Source of the DNA: Vreelandella rituensis | Lineage (GTDB): Bacteria; Pseudomonadota; Gammaproteobacteria; Pseudomonadales; Halomonadaceae | DNA: 64,000 bases | Assembly (NCBI RefSeq): GCF_003336665.1 | Contig: NZ_QPIJ01000001.1 | Location: 155,921-219,920, forward strand | Direction of reading: 5' to 3' | Shown: positions 51,888 through 60,298 of the stretch, piece by piece | Numbering within the stretch: position 1 is the stretch's first letter | How the letters are laid out: each line of letters opens with the position of its first letter | Notes under the pieces: generated by a model | What the model was told of the DNA's origin: nothing | The model's input: the letters and a program-made list of their open reading frames with translations, nothing else | The model's database searches: none | Made by a program: the position numbers and the translations under genes

Positions 51888-53141
51888 CTAACGACTGGCA
51901 ACGAGCGTTTTGCTGGAGGTGTTTCCGCTCTCCAGCGTGGCGATCAGGGTTGCCCGCTGATCGTGAAAAGCATGCCGGTCACTTGCCGCCAGCGGCATCC
52001 TGCTCGCGGTATTCATGCTGAGGGGGTCGACTGGGCGTCCGGTGACGTGCATTTCATAGTGAAGGTGCGGCCCTGTCGAGAGGCCGCTGGTACCGACATA
52101 GCCGATCACCTCGCCCTGGGCAACGCGGGTTCCGGGGGCAAGGTTCGTCGCGAAGCCCGAGAGATGGGCGTAGCGGGTTTCGATGTCGCCGGCATGCGCC
52201 AGGGTGACCAGCCTTCCCCAGCTGCCTTGCCAGCTTGCCATATTCACCACCCCATCGCTGGGTGCGATAATCGGGGTGCCGGGCGACGCCGAGAAGTCGA
52301 TGCCCTGGTGGGGCCTGATACGGCCGGTCACCGGATGGCGTCGGCGAGGATTGAATTTCGAGGTAATCCGAGTGAAGTCCGCAATGGGGTACTCAAGCCA
52401 CGGGGTGACAATGGGCGTTCCGTCATGGCTGTAGTAACCGCTGGCGCCCTTGGCTGGGGTGAAGCGGAAGGCGCCATAGGCCTGGGTGGGCGTATCGAGC
52501 TGCACCGCAATCAGCTGGGGTTTGCCGACGGGCCTATCTTGCAGGGTGGGCTGCGTTATCAGCACCTGGAAGTGTCCGCCGCGATGCCGGGCGGTGCCGG
52601 CCTGCGTCTCGATGAGTTGGCTTGCCTGCTCGGCAATGGCGTCCGGCACACCCGCTTGGCGTAGCCCCCGGGCAAGATCGGTGCCCGCCTTCCCGGTGAG
52701 CAGCTGCTGGTGGTGGCCGTCGCTTAGGGGCTGATAGGACACCGTAACCCCTTCGGGGCCTTTCTCGGCGACTCGCCACTCGGCATTCTCGACCTTCTGG
52801 GCCAGCAACGTCAGGCGGCCATCGCGGTCGATCGCAAGGGCGAGTTGATCCCCCGGATGCAGCCGGGAGAAATGCGCCTGATCGTCGGCGGACATCGCAT
52901 GGAAAAGGCCCACGTCGGCGCCAGCGCCGCGCAGAAGCGCGAGAATGGAATCGCCCTTCCTGACGGTGATCTTCTTGATTGCGGCATTCTGAAAGCTGGG
53001 GAGACTGCGTGCCTGATAGGACTGGAGGGCGCGGGCAATGGCGGCGCTTTGGTCGGCCTCGGCGGATGTCAGCTGCTGAGTGGTGCTGCACCCGGCCAGC
53101 AATAGCGCCAGCGCAATGCCGGATAGTCCCTTGTGTAACAT
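51888..53141 (-). CDS. M23-family murein endopeptidase lipoprotein, 417 aa
   Basis: Signal peptide with a lipobox LLLAGC (Cys18). A LysM/OapA-like region (KKITVRKGDSILALLRGAGA) precedes the M23 metallopeptidase domain: RPHQGIDFSASPGTPIIAPSDGVV, ETRYAHLSGF, GYVGTSGLSTGPHLHYEM, with the zinc-binding HxxxD and HxH motifs intact. It should hydrolyse peptidoglycan cross-links to let the pilus or conjugation channel pass. Confidence 0.9.
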   Translation of the reverse strand: MLHKGLSGIALALLLAGCSTTQQLTSAEADQSAAIARALQSYQARSLPSFQNAAIKKITVRKGDSILALLRGAGADVGLFHAMSADDQAHFSRLHPGDQLALAIDRDGRLTLLAQKVENAEWRVAEKGPEGVTVSYQPLSDGHHQQLLTGKAGTDLARGLRQAGVPDAIAEQASQLIETQAGTARHRGGHFQVLITQPTLQDRPVGKPQLIAVQLDTPTQAYGAFRFTPAKGASGYYSHDGTPIVTPWLEYPIADFTRITSKFNPRRRHPVTGRIRPHQGIDFSASPGTPIIAPSDGVVNMASWQGSWGRLVTLAHAGDIETRYAHLSGFATNLAPGTRVAQGEVIGYVGTSGLSTGPHLHYEMHVTGRPVDPLSMNTASRMPLAASDRHAFHDQRATLIATLESGNTSSKTLVASR

Positions 53142-53186
53142 GCGATCCCCTGAGATTTTTCAGTTGTTATGCGCATTATAACTTTT

Positions 53187-53984
53187 TTAGCGCTTCTCGG
53201 GGGAGGTTGACTCGCGCAGGCGGCGATACTTGATCAGTTGCAACGTATAGCGGTTGCGGCACCAGGGGTCGGGGAACGCCGATGCACCGGCGGCCAGCGC
53301 CATCCGCTGAGCTTCCTGCCAGACCAGTAGCACCCACTGTTGGTCATCAAAACACATGCGATCCACGGTAGCGTTATCCAGATGGGCCAGCTGGTGCTCC
53401 ATGTGCCGGCAGGCCCGTACCAGCGTGGGAAAGGGGTCGGGGTAGTCCGGATTGCCACAGGAGGCTCTGTCCGGCAGTTCCTCCCCTGCCGCCTTGCGTC
53501 TGGCCCGTTCCCGCATGTCGGCCTCAAAGCCGCCGAAGACCATCAGGCGCCGCTCGATCATAAGCGCCACGATGCGCTTTCGGATTTTCTCGAAGGCGCA
53601 GCGCGCTTCGTCGCATTGGGAAAGATCCTCGGGGGTCTCGATGTGCCCAATCCGGAGAAAATCACTGATCAGGTCATCGTCGGACAAGCCGTCAGGGTCA
53701 TCATGCAGCGTGGGGAGCGTGCTGCTGGGGCTAAGCTTGATGGGGCGACGCTTGGTAGGTGGTTTGGCCACGCTCGGTGCATTGTGCTTTGGCCCTGTCT
53801 GCTTGGTCGCGGCTTTCGCTGACGCTTCGCTGGGAGATGCAGGAGTCTCGACGGCTGGAGTCGTTCCCACATTGAGTGTTGCGTCATCAAAGGGGTTCCC
53901 CATGGTGCGCGCCTTCGCTTGCGCCTTGGGTCGGCCCTTGGCGGGGCTTACGGGTTGCATATCGAACAGGCTGCCTTGCTCCAT
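53187..53984 (-). CDS. hypothetical protein, 265 aa
   Basis: ATG 53984 with GAGG upstream. The first 95 residues are basic/proline-rich and disordered (starting MEQGSLFDMQPVSPAKGRPKAQAKAR). The SLFDMQP element resembles beta-clamp-binding peptides (QxxLF-like) but lacks the exact consensus. The C-terminal half is helical, with three well-spaced cysteines. The function is unknown. Confidence 0.6.
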   Translation of the reverse strand: MEQGSLFDMQPVSPAKGRPKAQAKARTMGNPFDDATLNVGTTPAVETPASPSEASAKAATKQTGPKHNAPSVAKPPTKRRPIKLSPSSTLPTLHDDPDGLSDDDLISDFLRIGHIETPEDLSQCDEARCAFEKIRKRIVALMIERRLMVFGGFEADMRERARRKAAGEELPDRASCGNPDYPDPFPTLVRACRHMEHQLAHLDNATVDRMCFDDQQWVLLVWQEAQRMALAAGASAFPDPWCRNRYTLQLIKYRRLRESTSPEKR

Positions 53985-54040
53985 TACCACGCCTCGCGTC
54001 AACTGTGTTTACCTTTCGGGGCGATAGACGCCCCTCTCCT

Positions 54041-54286
54041 TCACTCCGGAAGCTCAACTTTGAGATGGATTTCGGCGCCGGCATACGTCGTCATGTCGAC
54101 CAAAACCTCCAGAGGGATTCCCCCGGCCTTGCCGGTCAACAGGCTTTCAGCATGTAGCTCCGAGGCCCCCATCGATTTGGCCGCCTGTTTAGCGTCCCAT
54201 CCTCGCCGCTGAGCAAGGCTCAGTAATGCAGCGCCGATCCCTGCGCGAAGGTAGTCAACGCCGTCGAGGGTTTGTGATTCGTTCAT
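54041..54286 (-). CDS. small hypothetical protein, possible HTH-like, 81 aa
   Basis: MNESQTLDGVDYLRAGIGAALLSLAQRRGWDAKQAAKSMGASELHAESLLTGKAGGIPLEVLVDMTTYAG has the rhythm of a Cro/XRE-type helix-turn-helix: a helix, AKQAAKSMGASELHAESLL as the turn region, then a VLVDM helix. AAGGAACC precedes the ATG. A small regulator is possible but unproven. Confidence 0.55.
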   Translation of the reverse strand: MNESQTLDGVDYLRAGIGAALLSLAQRRGWDAKQAAKSMGASELHAESLLTGKAGGIPLEVLVDMTTYAGAEIHLKVELPE

Positions 54287-54334
54287 CGTGGGGGTTCCTT
54301 GGGTATTTGAGCGATATGAAGGCCTAGCGACCTC

Positions 54335-55315
54335 TTACTCCTGCGTGGCAGCCTCGACCCCCAAGGTGCGATCGGCCCCGGTGGCATACTCGCTGACCAG
54401 CACGTAGCGCGAGCCTCGCGGCTGGTGGGCGTAGCGTCCTTGGTAGTAGCGGTCGTCACGCAGCTGGCGCCAGTGGGCCGACACCCGGCGTGGCGCGGTC
54501 ATGGCCGCCGTGAGCGTGGCATCGGCATGGGCGGTCAGGCGCACAAACCCTGCTCTGGCGTTCTTGTTGCGTGTCGCTGGGTGCTTGTTTTTCATGTATT
54601 CCGGGACGCCGGGGGTGATGGCGTCGGGAAAGGCCGAGAAGTACATGCCCATGGAGAGCACGTAGCGGGTCACCTCCCGCATGAAGTCTCGCTCGGCCGG
54701 ATTCATGGCGATTCCTGCCGGGAATTTCGTTCCCCTTACGAACAGGCGATCCTCGATGGCTTCGGTGTTGATGAAGTCAGTGATCTGCTCGACGTTGAAG
54801 GTCATCAGCAGCACGACCGGCATCTTGAAGCCGCTCTGTTGTTCCGGCTCGCCGGGGCAGGCGATGAAAAGAAACTGCTCGGTACTACCACTCGGCATGG
54901 GTTCGACCGGCGAGCCGTGGGCCGCCAGAAATTCAGGCGCAAAGCGCCGCTCGAACGTATCCCCGTTTTCCCACGCCACCATCAGTCCCTTGGCGGGTTG
55001 TCCGGCAAAGCGCTGCGTGGTGGGCAGTGAGATGGTGCTGGTAGGGAATGGCCATGTCCACGCATCGCCCTTGACCGACGAGAGCTTGATGCGTGCCAGC
55101 TGATGCGACAGCTCCGGTTCGGGGACGATGACGTGCCCCTTGGGAAGCTGGTGCTCCAGAATCACTGTCTGGCCATCGACCGAACTCAGAAAGCCATTTT
55201 GCTGGCACAGAAATTGGATCGTGTTCGTTACCCGCCTATTGTTGGGCAGGCGGCGATGGGCCTTGATGGTGGCCTTGGTGAACAGGGGGTAGTGCTGGTA
55301 GGTGACGGGCTGCAT
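54335..55315 (-). CDS. hypothetical protein, 326 aa
   Basis: This is a soluble protein with a C-terminal block APRRVSAHWRQLRDDRYYQGRYAHQPRGSRYVLVSEY that looks conserved (the HWRxLRxxRYYxG...GSRYVLV pattern is seen in phage- and plasmid-related proteins). No catalytic signature is visible. It is followed 87 nt upstream on the minus strand by the 129-aa gene, so they may share a transcript. Confidence 0.6.
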   Translation of the reverse strand: MQPVTYQHYPLFTKATIKAHRRLPNNRRVTNTIQFLCQQNGFLSSVDGQTVILEHQLPKGHVIVPEPELSHQLARIKLSSVKGDAWTWPFPTSTISLPTTQRFAGQPAKGLMVAWENGDTFERRFAPEFLAAHGSPVEPMPSGSTEQFLFIACPGEPEQQSGFKMPVVLLMTFNVEQITDFINTEAIEDRLFVRGTKFPAGIAMNPAERDFMREVTRYVLSMGMYFSAFPDAITPGVPEYMKNKHPATRNKNARAGFVRLTAHADATLTAAMTAPRRVSAHWRQLRDDRYYQGRYAHQPRGSRYVLVSEYATGADRTLGVEAATQE

Positions 55316-55402
55316 GCGAGATTCCTATTCTCAGGGGGAAGCGTTCAGCAATGGGCGTTCGGCAAGTGGCACCCTTTCCCGGAAAAGCCAAGTCTGGTCT
55401 GA

Positions 55403-55792
55403 TCAGGTGATCCGGTCACCGCTCTGGCGATCGAAGAAGGGACTGCCTGAACAAGGCATGAAGTCGAAGACATACCGCCCTGCCAGCGTCTCGGTTGGCA
55501 CGCTCTCCATGACGTCCAGCGCAACGATGACCTCCCTGCGCGCCAGCGCAAAAAAGGTCGTGTCGTCGGCGGGCAGATGAAGCGACTTGAGCACGCTTAT
55601 CTGGCTGGGGTGAAAGAACCAATCGCGTGTGCGTTGGTAGACCGAGTTGGCGGGCATGGGCATCTGGGTGTTATCCACGCTCATGGCGAAATCAAGCTGG
55701 CAATAGCGGATGGTCTGTTGAAAGGACCGGGCGAAGGCGATCAATTCCGGGGTGACCAGAATTGGCTTGGGTTGCGAGGCGGATTGCGACAT
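55403..55792 (-). CDS. hypothetical protein, 129 aa
   Basis: It begins MSQSASQPKPILVTPELIAFARSFQQTIRYCQLDFA. The protein is soluble, alpha/beta, without recognised motifs. It is upstream of the 326-aa gene in the same direction. Confidence 0.55.
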   Translation of the reverse strand: MSQSASQPKPILVTPELIAFARSFQQTIRYCQLDFAMSVDNTQMPMPANSVYQRTRDWFFHPSQISVLKSLHLPADDTTFFALARREVIVALDVMESVPTETLAGRYVFDFMPCSGSPFFDRQSGDRIT

Positions 55793-55913
55793 GGGCGGGC
55801 TCCAGTGCTCATGGTATTAAGGGGACATAGCGTATAGATTATTCTGTATATTGGTTGCGGTCAACTGGTATCTAGTGAGCATTGTTCTTGCCAAGCCATG
55901 CAAAGATGCAAAC

Positions 55914-55934
55914 GGGGAGGCCCGAGGCCTCCCC
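55914..55934 (-). terminator. hairpin after the methyltransferase gene
   Basis: GGGGAGGCC and GGCCTCCCC form a 9-bp stem with a CGA loop, 8 nt past the minus-strand stop at 55942. The following minus-strand GTTTGCATC is weakly T-rich. Confidence 0.7.
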
Positions 55935-55941
55935 TCTTGGT

Positions 55942-57366
55942 TCAGGCGGCTATCGCCGGTTGCTTGCCACACTCTTTCTGGGCAGCGCTCACAAGGCGGC
56001 GAAGCGCATGCCCCAGTGAATAACCCAGCGCCATGAAAGCGGGGTAAATCACACTCTGCCCCAGAATCTGATGCGCGGTAGTATCGGCAAGATTCTTGAT
56101 GATTCGCTCGGGTATGCCCTTGATGCGCGCATGCTCAAGGGGCGTGAACAGGCGGGTCAGCACGGGATCGCTCGGGTGAGCGAGCTGCGGATCGGTTGAG
56201 CGCACTTTGTTGTAGTCTCGCGTTATCGTGGGCACGGATACGGCGTCCGGGGTCAACAGCTGGCGCATGAAGCCTTTCCCGGCCTTGCGGTCACGTTCTT
56301 CCTTGATGCGCAGATAGTCATAGTCGCGAAAGCGTTCTTCGACGGCCTCGGCAGGCTCCAGCACCTCCGCCAGCGCGGCGGGCTTTTCCGCGAGCACCGG
56401 AATGGCCTCGATATCAAACTCCAGCGGGAGTCCTTCGGATACCGCCACCATGGCCATGCGGTCGCGGTTTTCCAGCGCGCCGAAGATGTTGCCGTTCAAG
56501 TCGCGGTCGCTAACCCGGTAGCCCAGCGTCTTGAGAACTGACAGGATGATCGCGTAGCTCGGGGTGTTGCGGTACTGGCAGACATTTTCCAGTATGCAGA
56601 TCGCCGGGTTGGTCAGTTCGATCATTTTCAAGAAGGCGAAAAACTGTGCCCCGGCGGAAGGATGCTGCTCGGCATAGGCAAGCTGCAGCTTGGCCTTTCC
56701 TGCTGAACTGGCGCCAGTACAGGGCACCCCACCGACCAATGCGTGGACTGAAAAAGCGCCACTGTTGGCAAACTGAAGCTGCTCAACCGGGGCGTTGAGG
56801 ATCAGGCTATCGTCACGGAACAGATGAGGATTGTTGGCCAGTGAGGCATCCATGTACTTGCCTTCGATCTCACTGGCCAACGCGCAGTAACTTTCGATCC
56901 CGGCCTTCTCCAGCCCTTCATGCAGAGCACAATCAAGACCACCACCGCCATGGTAGAGACTCGCTATTTTCAGCGATTGACCGCCTTCCAGACACTCCAC
57001 GAGGCTTCTCTCGCGCTCCTTGATCTTAACGTCCTGATGATGGCGGCTGACGCAGAGCTTGCCACGCATGAGCTTGACCACGACGCGGGCGGCAAGGCCG
57101 AACAGCTTGGACAGTATTGGCAGGCGCACTTCCAGTAGCGGGGTGATCTTGTCGCCGCGCTTGCGTCGTGAAACCGTGACCTGAAATTCGCTATCGTTTG
57201 CCGGGGCTTCTCCGTTCGCCGGGGCGAATATCAGCTGGCCATCCTGAATGCGCCCGCTGAGGATCATTCCCGGCGCGAGTCCCTCACGCGCCAGCCGTCC
57301 GCCCTCTATCCATAGGCGCGGCTGGCCGCGATTTTCGCTGATGGTGGTTTGGATCAATGTTGCCAT
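55942..57366 (-). CDS. orphan C5-cytosine DNA methyltransferase with AbrB-like N terminus, 474 aa
   Basis: Motif I is LYHGGGGLDCALHEG (residues 138-152), motif IV is GGVPCTGASSAGK with the catalytic Cys216, and motif VI is ILENVCQY (259-266). The target-recognition region and the C-terminal motif X helix (YPAFMALGYSLGHALRRL) follow. The first 60 residues, with PRLWIEGGRLAREGLAPG, resemble a SpoVT/AbrB-type DNA-binding fold, an unusual fusion. No cognate restriction gene is adjacent, so it is probably a solitary modification enzyme. AAGGAG precedes the ATG. Confidence 0.82.
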   Translation of the reverse strand: MATLIQTTISENRGQPRLWIEGGRLAREGLAPGMILSGRIQDGQLIFAPANGEAPANDSEFQVTVSRRKRGDKITPLLEVRLPILSKLFGLAARVVVKLMRGKLCVSRHHQDVKIKERERSLVECLEGGQSLKIASLYHGGGGLDCALHEGLEKAGIESYCALASEIEGKYMDASLANNPHLFRDDSLILNAPVEQLQFANSGAFSVHALVGGVPCTGASSAGKAKLQLAYAEQHPSAGAQFFAFLKMIELTNPAICILENVCQYRNTPSYAIILSVLKTLGYRVSDRDLNGNIFGALENRDRMAMVAVSEGLPLEFDIEAIPVLAEKPAALAEVLEPAEAVEERFRDYDYLRIKEERDRKAGKGFMRQLLTPDAVSVPTITRDYNKVRSTDPQLAHPSDPVLTRLFTPLEHARIKGIPERIIKNLADTTAHQILGQSVIYPAFMALGYSLGHALRRLVSAAQKECGKQPAIAA

Positions 57367-57545
57367 GGGTGAATCTCCTTGGTGGTTACCGTGAGACAGG
57401 ACGGGCGGTTGCCTTTCCATGAAGTAATATTATCCCATATATATGTTTACTGCAACTTATATATGAAGTATTCGTTGATTGAAAGTGGTGGTTCGGAGCC
57501 GGCGTGGCAAGGCTTGCGGGCGGTACGGTGATCCAAAACAGAAAA

Positions 57546-57568
57546 CGCCCGGACTTGAAGTCCGGGCG
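57546..57568 (-). terminator. Rho-independent terminator of ssb
   Basis: CGCCCGGACT and AGTCCGGGCG form a 10-bp stem with a TGA loop, followed on the minus strand by TTTTCTGTTTTG. Confidence 0.85.
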
Positions 57569-57598
57569 CGCTCGGTGCCGCCGTTTCAATACGATTGG

Positions 57599-58324
57599 TT
57601 AGCCGCCGCAAATGTTATGCATACAAGCGAACGGTATCTCGCCGTCAAAATCATCAAACCCACCGCCGCCGCCCATCGGGGGCGCCTGTTGCGCAGGCGG
57701 GGGGGTATTGGGCTGCTGGCCCTGATGAGCATTCTGCTGTTGATTCTGGGGGGGCTGCTGATAGCCACCTTGCTGGTTGGCTTGGGCGGGCTGCTGATAG
57801 CCGCCTTGCTGGTTGGCTTGGGCGGGTTGCTGATAGCCACCCTGCTGGTTGGCTTGGGCGGGTTGCTGATAGCCACCCTGCTGATTGGCTTGGGCGGGCT
57901 GCTGATTGCCCTGCTGTTGCGTTTGCGGGGGCTGCTGATAGCCGCCTTGCTGCGGGTTCGGCTGTTGCCCTTGATTACCCCCTTGCGGCGCACCATCGAG
58001 CATTTGCATGTCGTTGACGACGATCTCGGTGCTGTAGCGATCCTGTCCGTTCTGGTCCTGCCACTTGCGCGTCTGCAGGCGTCCCTCGACATAAATCTTC
58101 GAGCCTTTCTTCAGGTACTGCTGAACCACTTCGGCAAGCTTGTTGAAAAACACAAGGCGATGCCACTCGGTGCGCTCCTGAGCTTGGCCCGTCTGACGAT
58201 CCTTCCATGTGTCGGTCGTGGCGAGGCTGACGTTTGCCACTGGGGCGCCTGCCGTGGTGAAACGCATCTCGGGATCACTTCCCAAGTTGCCAATCAGGAG
58301 GCATTTATTGATTCCACGTGCCAT
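57599..58324 (-). CDS. ssb: single-stranded DNA-binding protein with repeat linker, 241 aa
   Basis: The OB fold ([60 protein letters not shown]...) is standard bacterial SSB. The linker is unusually long and carries tandem [12 protein letters not shown] repeats. The acidic tip reads DDFDGEIPF but is followed by nine more residues (ACMHNICGG), whereas classical SSB ends exactly at IPF. It protects ssDNA during plasmid replication and entry. Confidence 0.92.
   Translation of the reverse strand: MARGINKCLLIGNLGSDPEMRFTTAGAPVANVSLATTDTWKDRQTGQAQERTEWHRLVFFNKLAEVVQQYLKKGSKIYVEGRLQTRKWQDQNGQDRYSTEIVVNDMQMLDGAPQGGNQGQQPNPQQGGYQQPPQTQQQGNQQPAQANQQGGYQQPAQANQQGGYQQPAQANQQGGYQQPAQANQQGGYQQPPQNQQQNAHQGQQPNTPPPAQQAPPMGGGGGFDDFDGEIPFACMHNICGG
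57770..57915 (-). repeat. tandem 36-bp repeats in the ssb linker
   Basis: About four near-identical 36-bp units encode [12 protein letters not shown]. The unit is a multiple of three. Confidence 0.8.
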
Positions 58325-58486
58325 GGGGAATTTCCTTCTGTATGTGTTTGATTTAGCTGTGCGATATGTCGCCCATGCCCTATAAATATAGCATCTTTTA
58401 TATGGGTTGCAAGTAATTTATATATTATTTCTTCACTTCGCTTTTCCTTTTGCGTTTCCGCCCGGATTTTCACGTTCACGCCCTTC

Positions 58487-59089
58487 TCAAGCCACGGCTT
58501 CCGGCCTGTTCTGTTCCTTGGTGCCCTGCCCCCTCAACGCCTCGAGCATCTGGCACGACCGGTATTTCCAGTCGCGCTGCCATTGGCTTCTCGACGCTTG
58601 GCGTATCTCGGTGGCGTACACCCTGAACCATGCAAGATCAGTGCATAACGCCCTGATGGTCGCCACGACATCCCCGCTGCTCAGCACTCGGGCATCCGGG
58701 CCTGCCGGTTGCGTCGTTTCGATACGCTTCTTGGCTGGGCGGCCCAGACCGGGTTCACCTGCCGAACGGGCGATGTAGTTGGCCACCTCGATCGTCATGC
58801 CGGATCGGCGGGCGTGCAGCCCCTCGATATGGCGCAACGTGATCGCCATGCGTGCGCGGCGTGCCGCACCCCCGCTTGCACCCCCTGCGCGTCCGATGAG
58901 GCTTTTTCCAATCTGGATCATGGCGGGGTCGGTATCGGGAGCGGCGAGGCGAACCATGGCGGTACGCGACAACCGAGTGGTTGTGTCCGGTTGCTTGTTG
59001 CGCTCGGCATAAAGCGCCAGCGCCTCCTGCATCAAGGTCTGATGAATCTCGCGGATCTCGACGTTAAACGCCGCCAGAATGTCGTCCAT
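58487..59089 (-). CDS. hypothetical protein, 200 aa
   Basis: The product is helical and basic, starting MDDILAAFNVEIREIHQTLMQEALALYAERNKQPDTTTR. No signal peptide or known motif is visible. A copy of the shared bipartite element lies 49 nt upstream. The divergent neighbour at 59258 has the inverted copy. Confidence 0.6.
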   Translation of the reverse strand: MDDILAAFNVEIREIHQTLMQEALALYAERNKQPDTTTRLSRTAMVRLAAPDTDPAMIQIGKSLIGRAGGASGGAARRARMAITLRHIEGLHARRSGMTIEVANYIARSAGEPGLGRPAKKRIETTQPAGPDARVLSSGDVVATIRALCTDLAWFRVYATEIRQASRSQWQRDWKYRSCQMLEALRGQGTKEQNRPEAVA

Positions 59090-59137
59090 GGTCGCTCCTT
59101 CTCGGGTGTCGACGCCGATGGTTCGGCCCTTTTATCC

Positions 59138-59168
59138 ATATAGGGGTCTGCTCGCGGGGCTGGGCGAA
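59138..59168 (-). promoter_or_regulatory. shared bipartite promoter-like element, copy 4
   Basis: ATATAGGGGTC (59138-59148), 12 nt, TGGGCGAA (59161-59168), oriented toward the minus-strand gene starting at 59089. It abuts copy 5 on the other strand. Confidence 0.75.
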
Positions 59169-59171
59169 TCT

Positions 59172-59204
59172 TTTTCGCCCACTCACTCACCCTGACCCCT
59201 ATTT
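59172..59204 (+). promoter_or_regulatory. shared bipartite promoter-like element, copy 5
   Basis: TTTTCGCCCA (59172-59181), 12 nt, GACCCCTATTT (59194-59204), oriented toward the plus-strand gene starting at 59258. It is nearly the mirror image of copy 4. Confidence 0.75.
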
Positions 59205-59257
59205 AGGAAGTACCGCGATAACCGCCACAGGCGCCAACCGATAGCGAGGCCATCACC

Positions 59258-60277
59258 ATGTCCAACCCATCCAGCACACAAACCAACAGCCGGCTCATGC
59301 CTCCCGAGCGCGCCGTTGACACCATGCTTGAGGCCATCTCCACCCAACTGGCCTCGCCGGTAGGCGGGCAGCTCCTCCCCGAGCTTGCCACCATGTACCA
59401 GTCCCAGGGACGCGAAGGGTTTGAATCGCACTTTCGAGGCTTACCCCCCAAGGAGGCTTTGACCCAGCTGGTGCAAGCGACGGGGGATTCGTGTGGCGTG
59501 GACTGCAACGCCTCCCCTCTTGTTGGCGAAGGCGCTGGGCAGGACAAGCCGCTGGGTGACTGGCAGAACGTGACCTTGATCAGCGAGGCGCGGGGAGAAG
59601 CCCTGATGCTGTTCGCCGATGCCGGCGAGTGGTGGCGAATGACGCCAAAGGATGCGGACGACTTGGCATGGGCCGTGACCCTTGCCAACGGCAGTGCCCG
59701 TCGCCACAAGATCACGACGGAGCCGGCCTTCGAGCAGTTGACCGCCCGCCTAGCCAGCCGCCCTGATGACTCGGGCAGCTATGCCCGTCGCCTCTCCGAT
59801 GGGGTGGTCACCTCGCAGTTCAAGGTTGAACCCGAAAAGCTTGCGGCCTTCAACGAAGCGATGGGGAATGACTGGCACAAGGTGGCGGCCTCCAGTGACG
59901 GACAGGATGCAATCTATGTGCAGCGCAATCCCGATGCACGCTTCGAGGATGCACTGACCGCCCGCTACGTCTCCAATCCGGGGGCGGTGCTGGCGGGCAT
60001 GACAATGATCAATGACATGGGACGGGCCGAACGCATCTCCATGGCAACGCTCAGTGAGCACGGCATCATGCCGACAATGCTGGATGTGTCGGCGCCGGTC
60101 TCCGGTAATGGCGCGGCATTTTCCGAAACCTTTGCAGGCATCATCAAGGGGCTGGATCTCGACATCGAGGACGGTGCTGCATTACCTGACCCGGTGAAAA
60201 ATGCCCTTCGCATCGCCCAGCCCGAGTCTTCCAGTGCTCCTGCATTGACCACTAAGCACACCAGTCCCGGCATGTGA
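59258..60277 (+). CDS. hypothetical protein, 339 aa
   Basis: The product is soluble, starting MSNPSSTQTNSRLMPPERAVDTMLEAISTQLASPVGGQLLPE. No known domain is recognised. It is followed after 21 nt by the DndC-like gene, so the two are probably one transcript under copy 5 of the bipartite element. Confidence 0.65.
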   Translation: MSNPSSTQTNSRLMPPERAVDTMLEAISTQLASPVGGQLLPELATMYQSQGREGFESHFRGLPPKEALTQLVQATGDSCGVDCNASPLVGEGAGQDKPLGDWQNVTLISEARGEALMLFADAGEWWRMTPKDADDLAWAVTLANGSARRHKITTEPAFEQLTARLASRPDDSGSYARRLSDGVVTSQFKVEPEKLAAFNEAMGNDWHKVAASSDGQDAIYVQRNPDARFEDALTARYVSNPGAVLAGMTMINDMGRAERISMATLSEHGIMPTMLDVSAPVSGNGAAFSETFAGIIKGLDLDIEDGAALPDPVKNALRIAQPESSSAPALTTKHTSPGM

Positions 60278-60298
60278 GCCATCCGCAAGGAGCGCATG

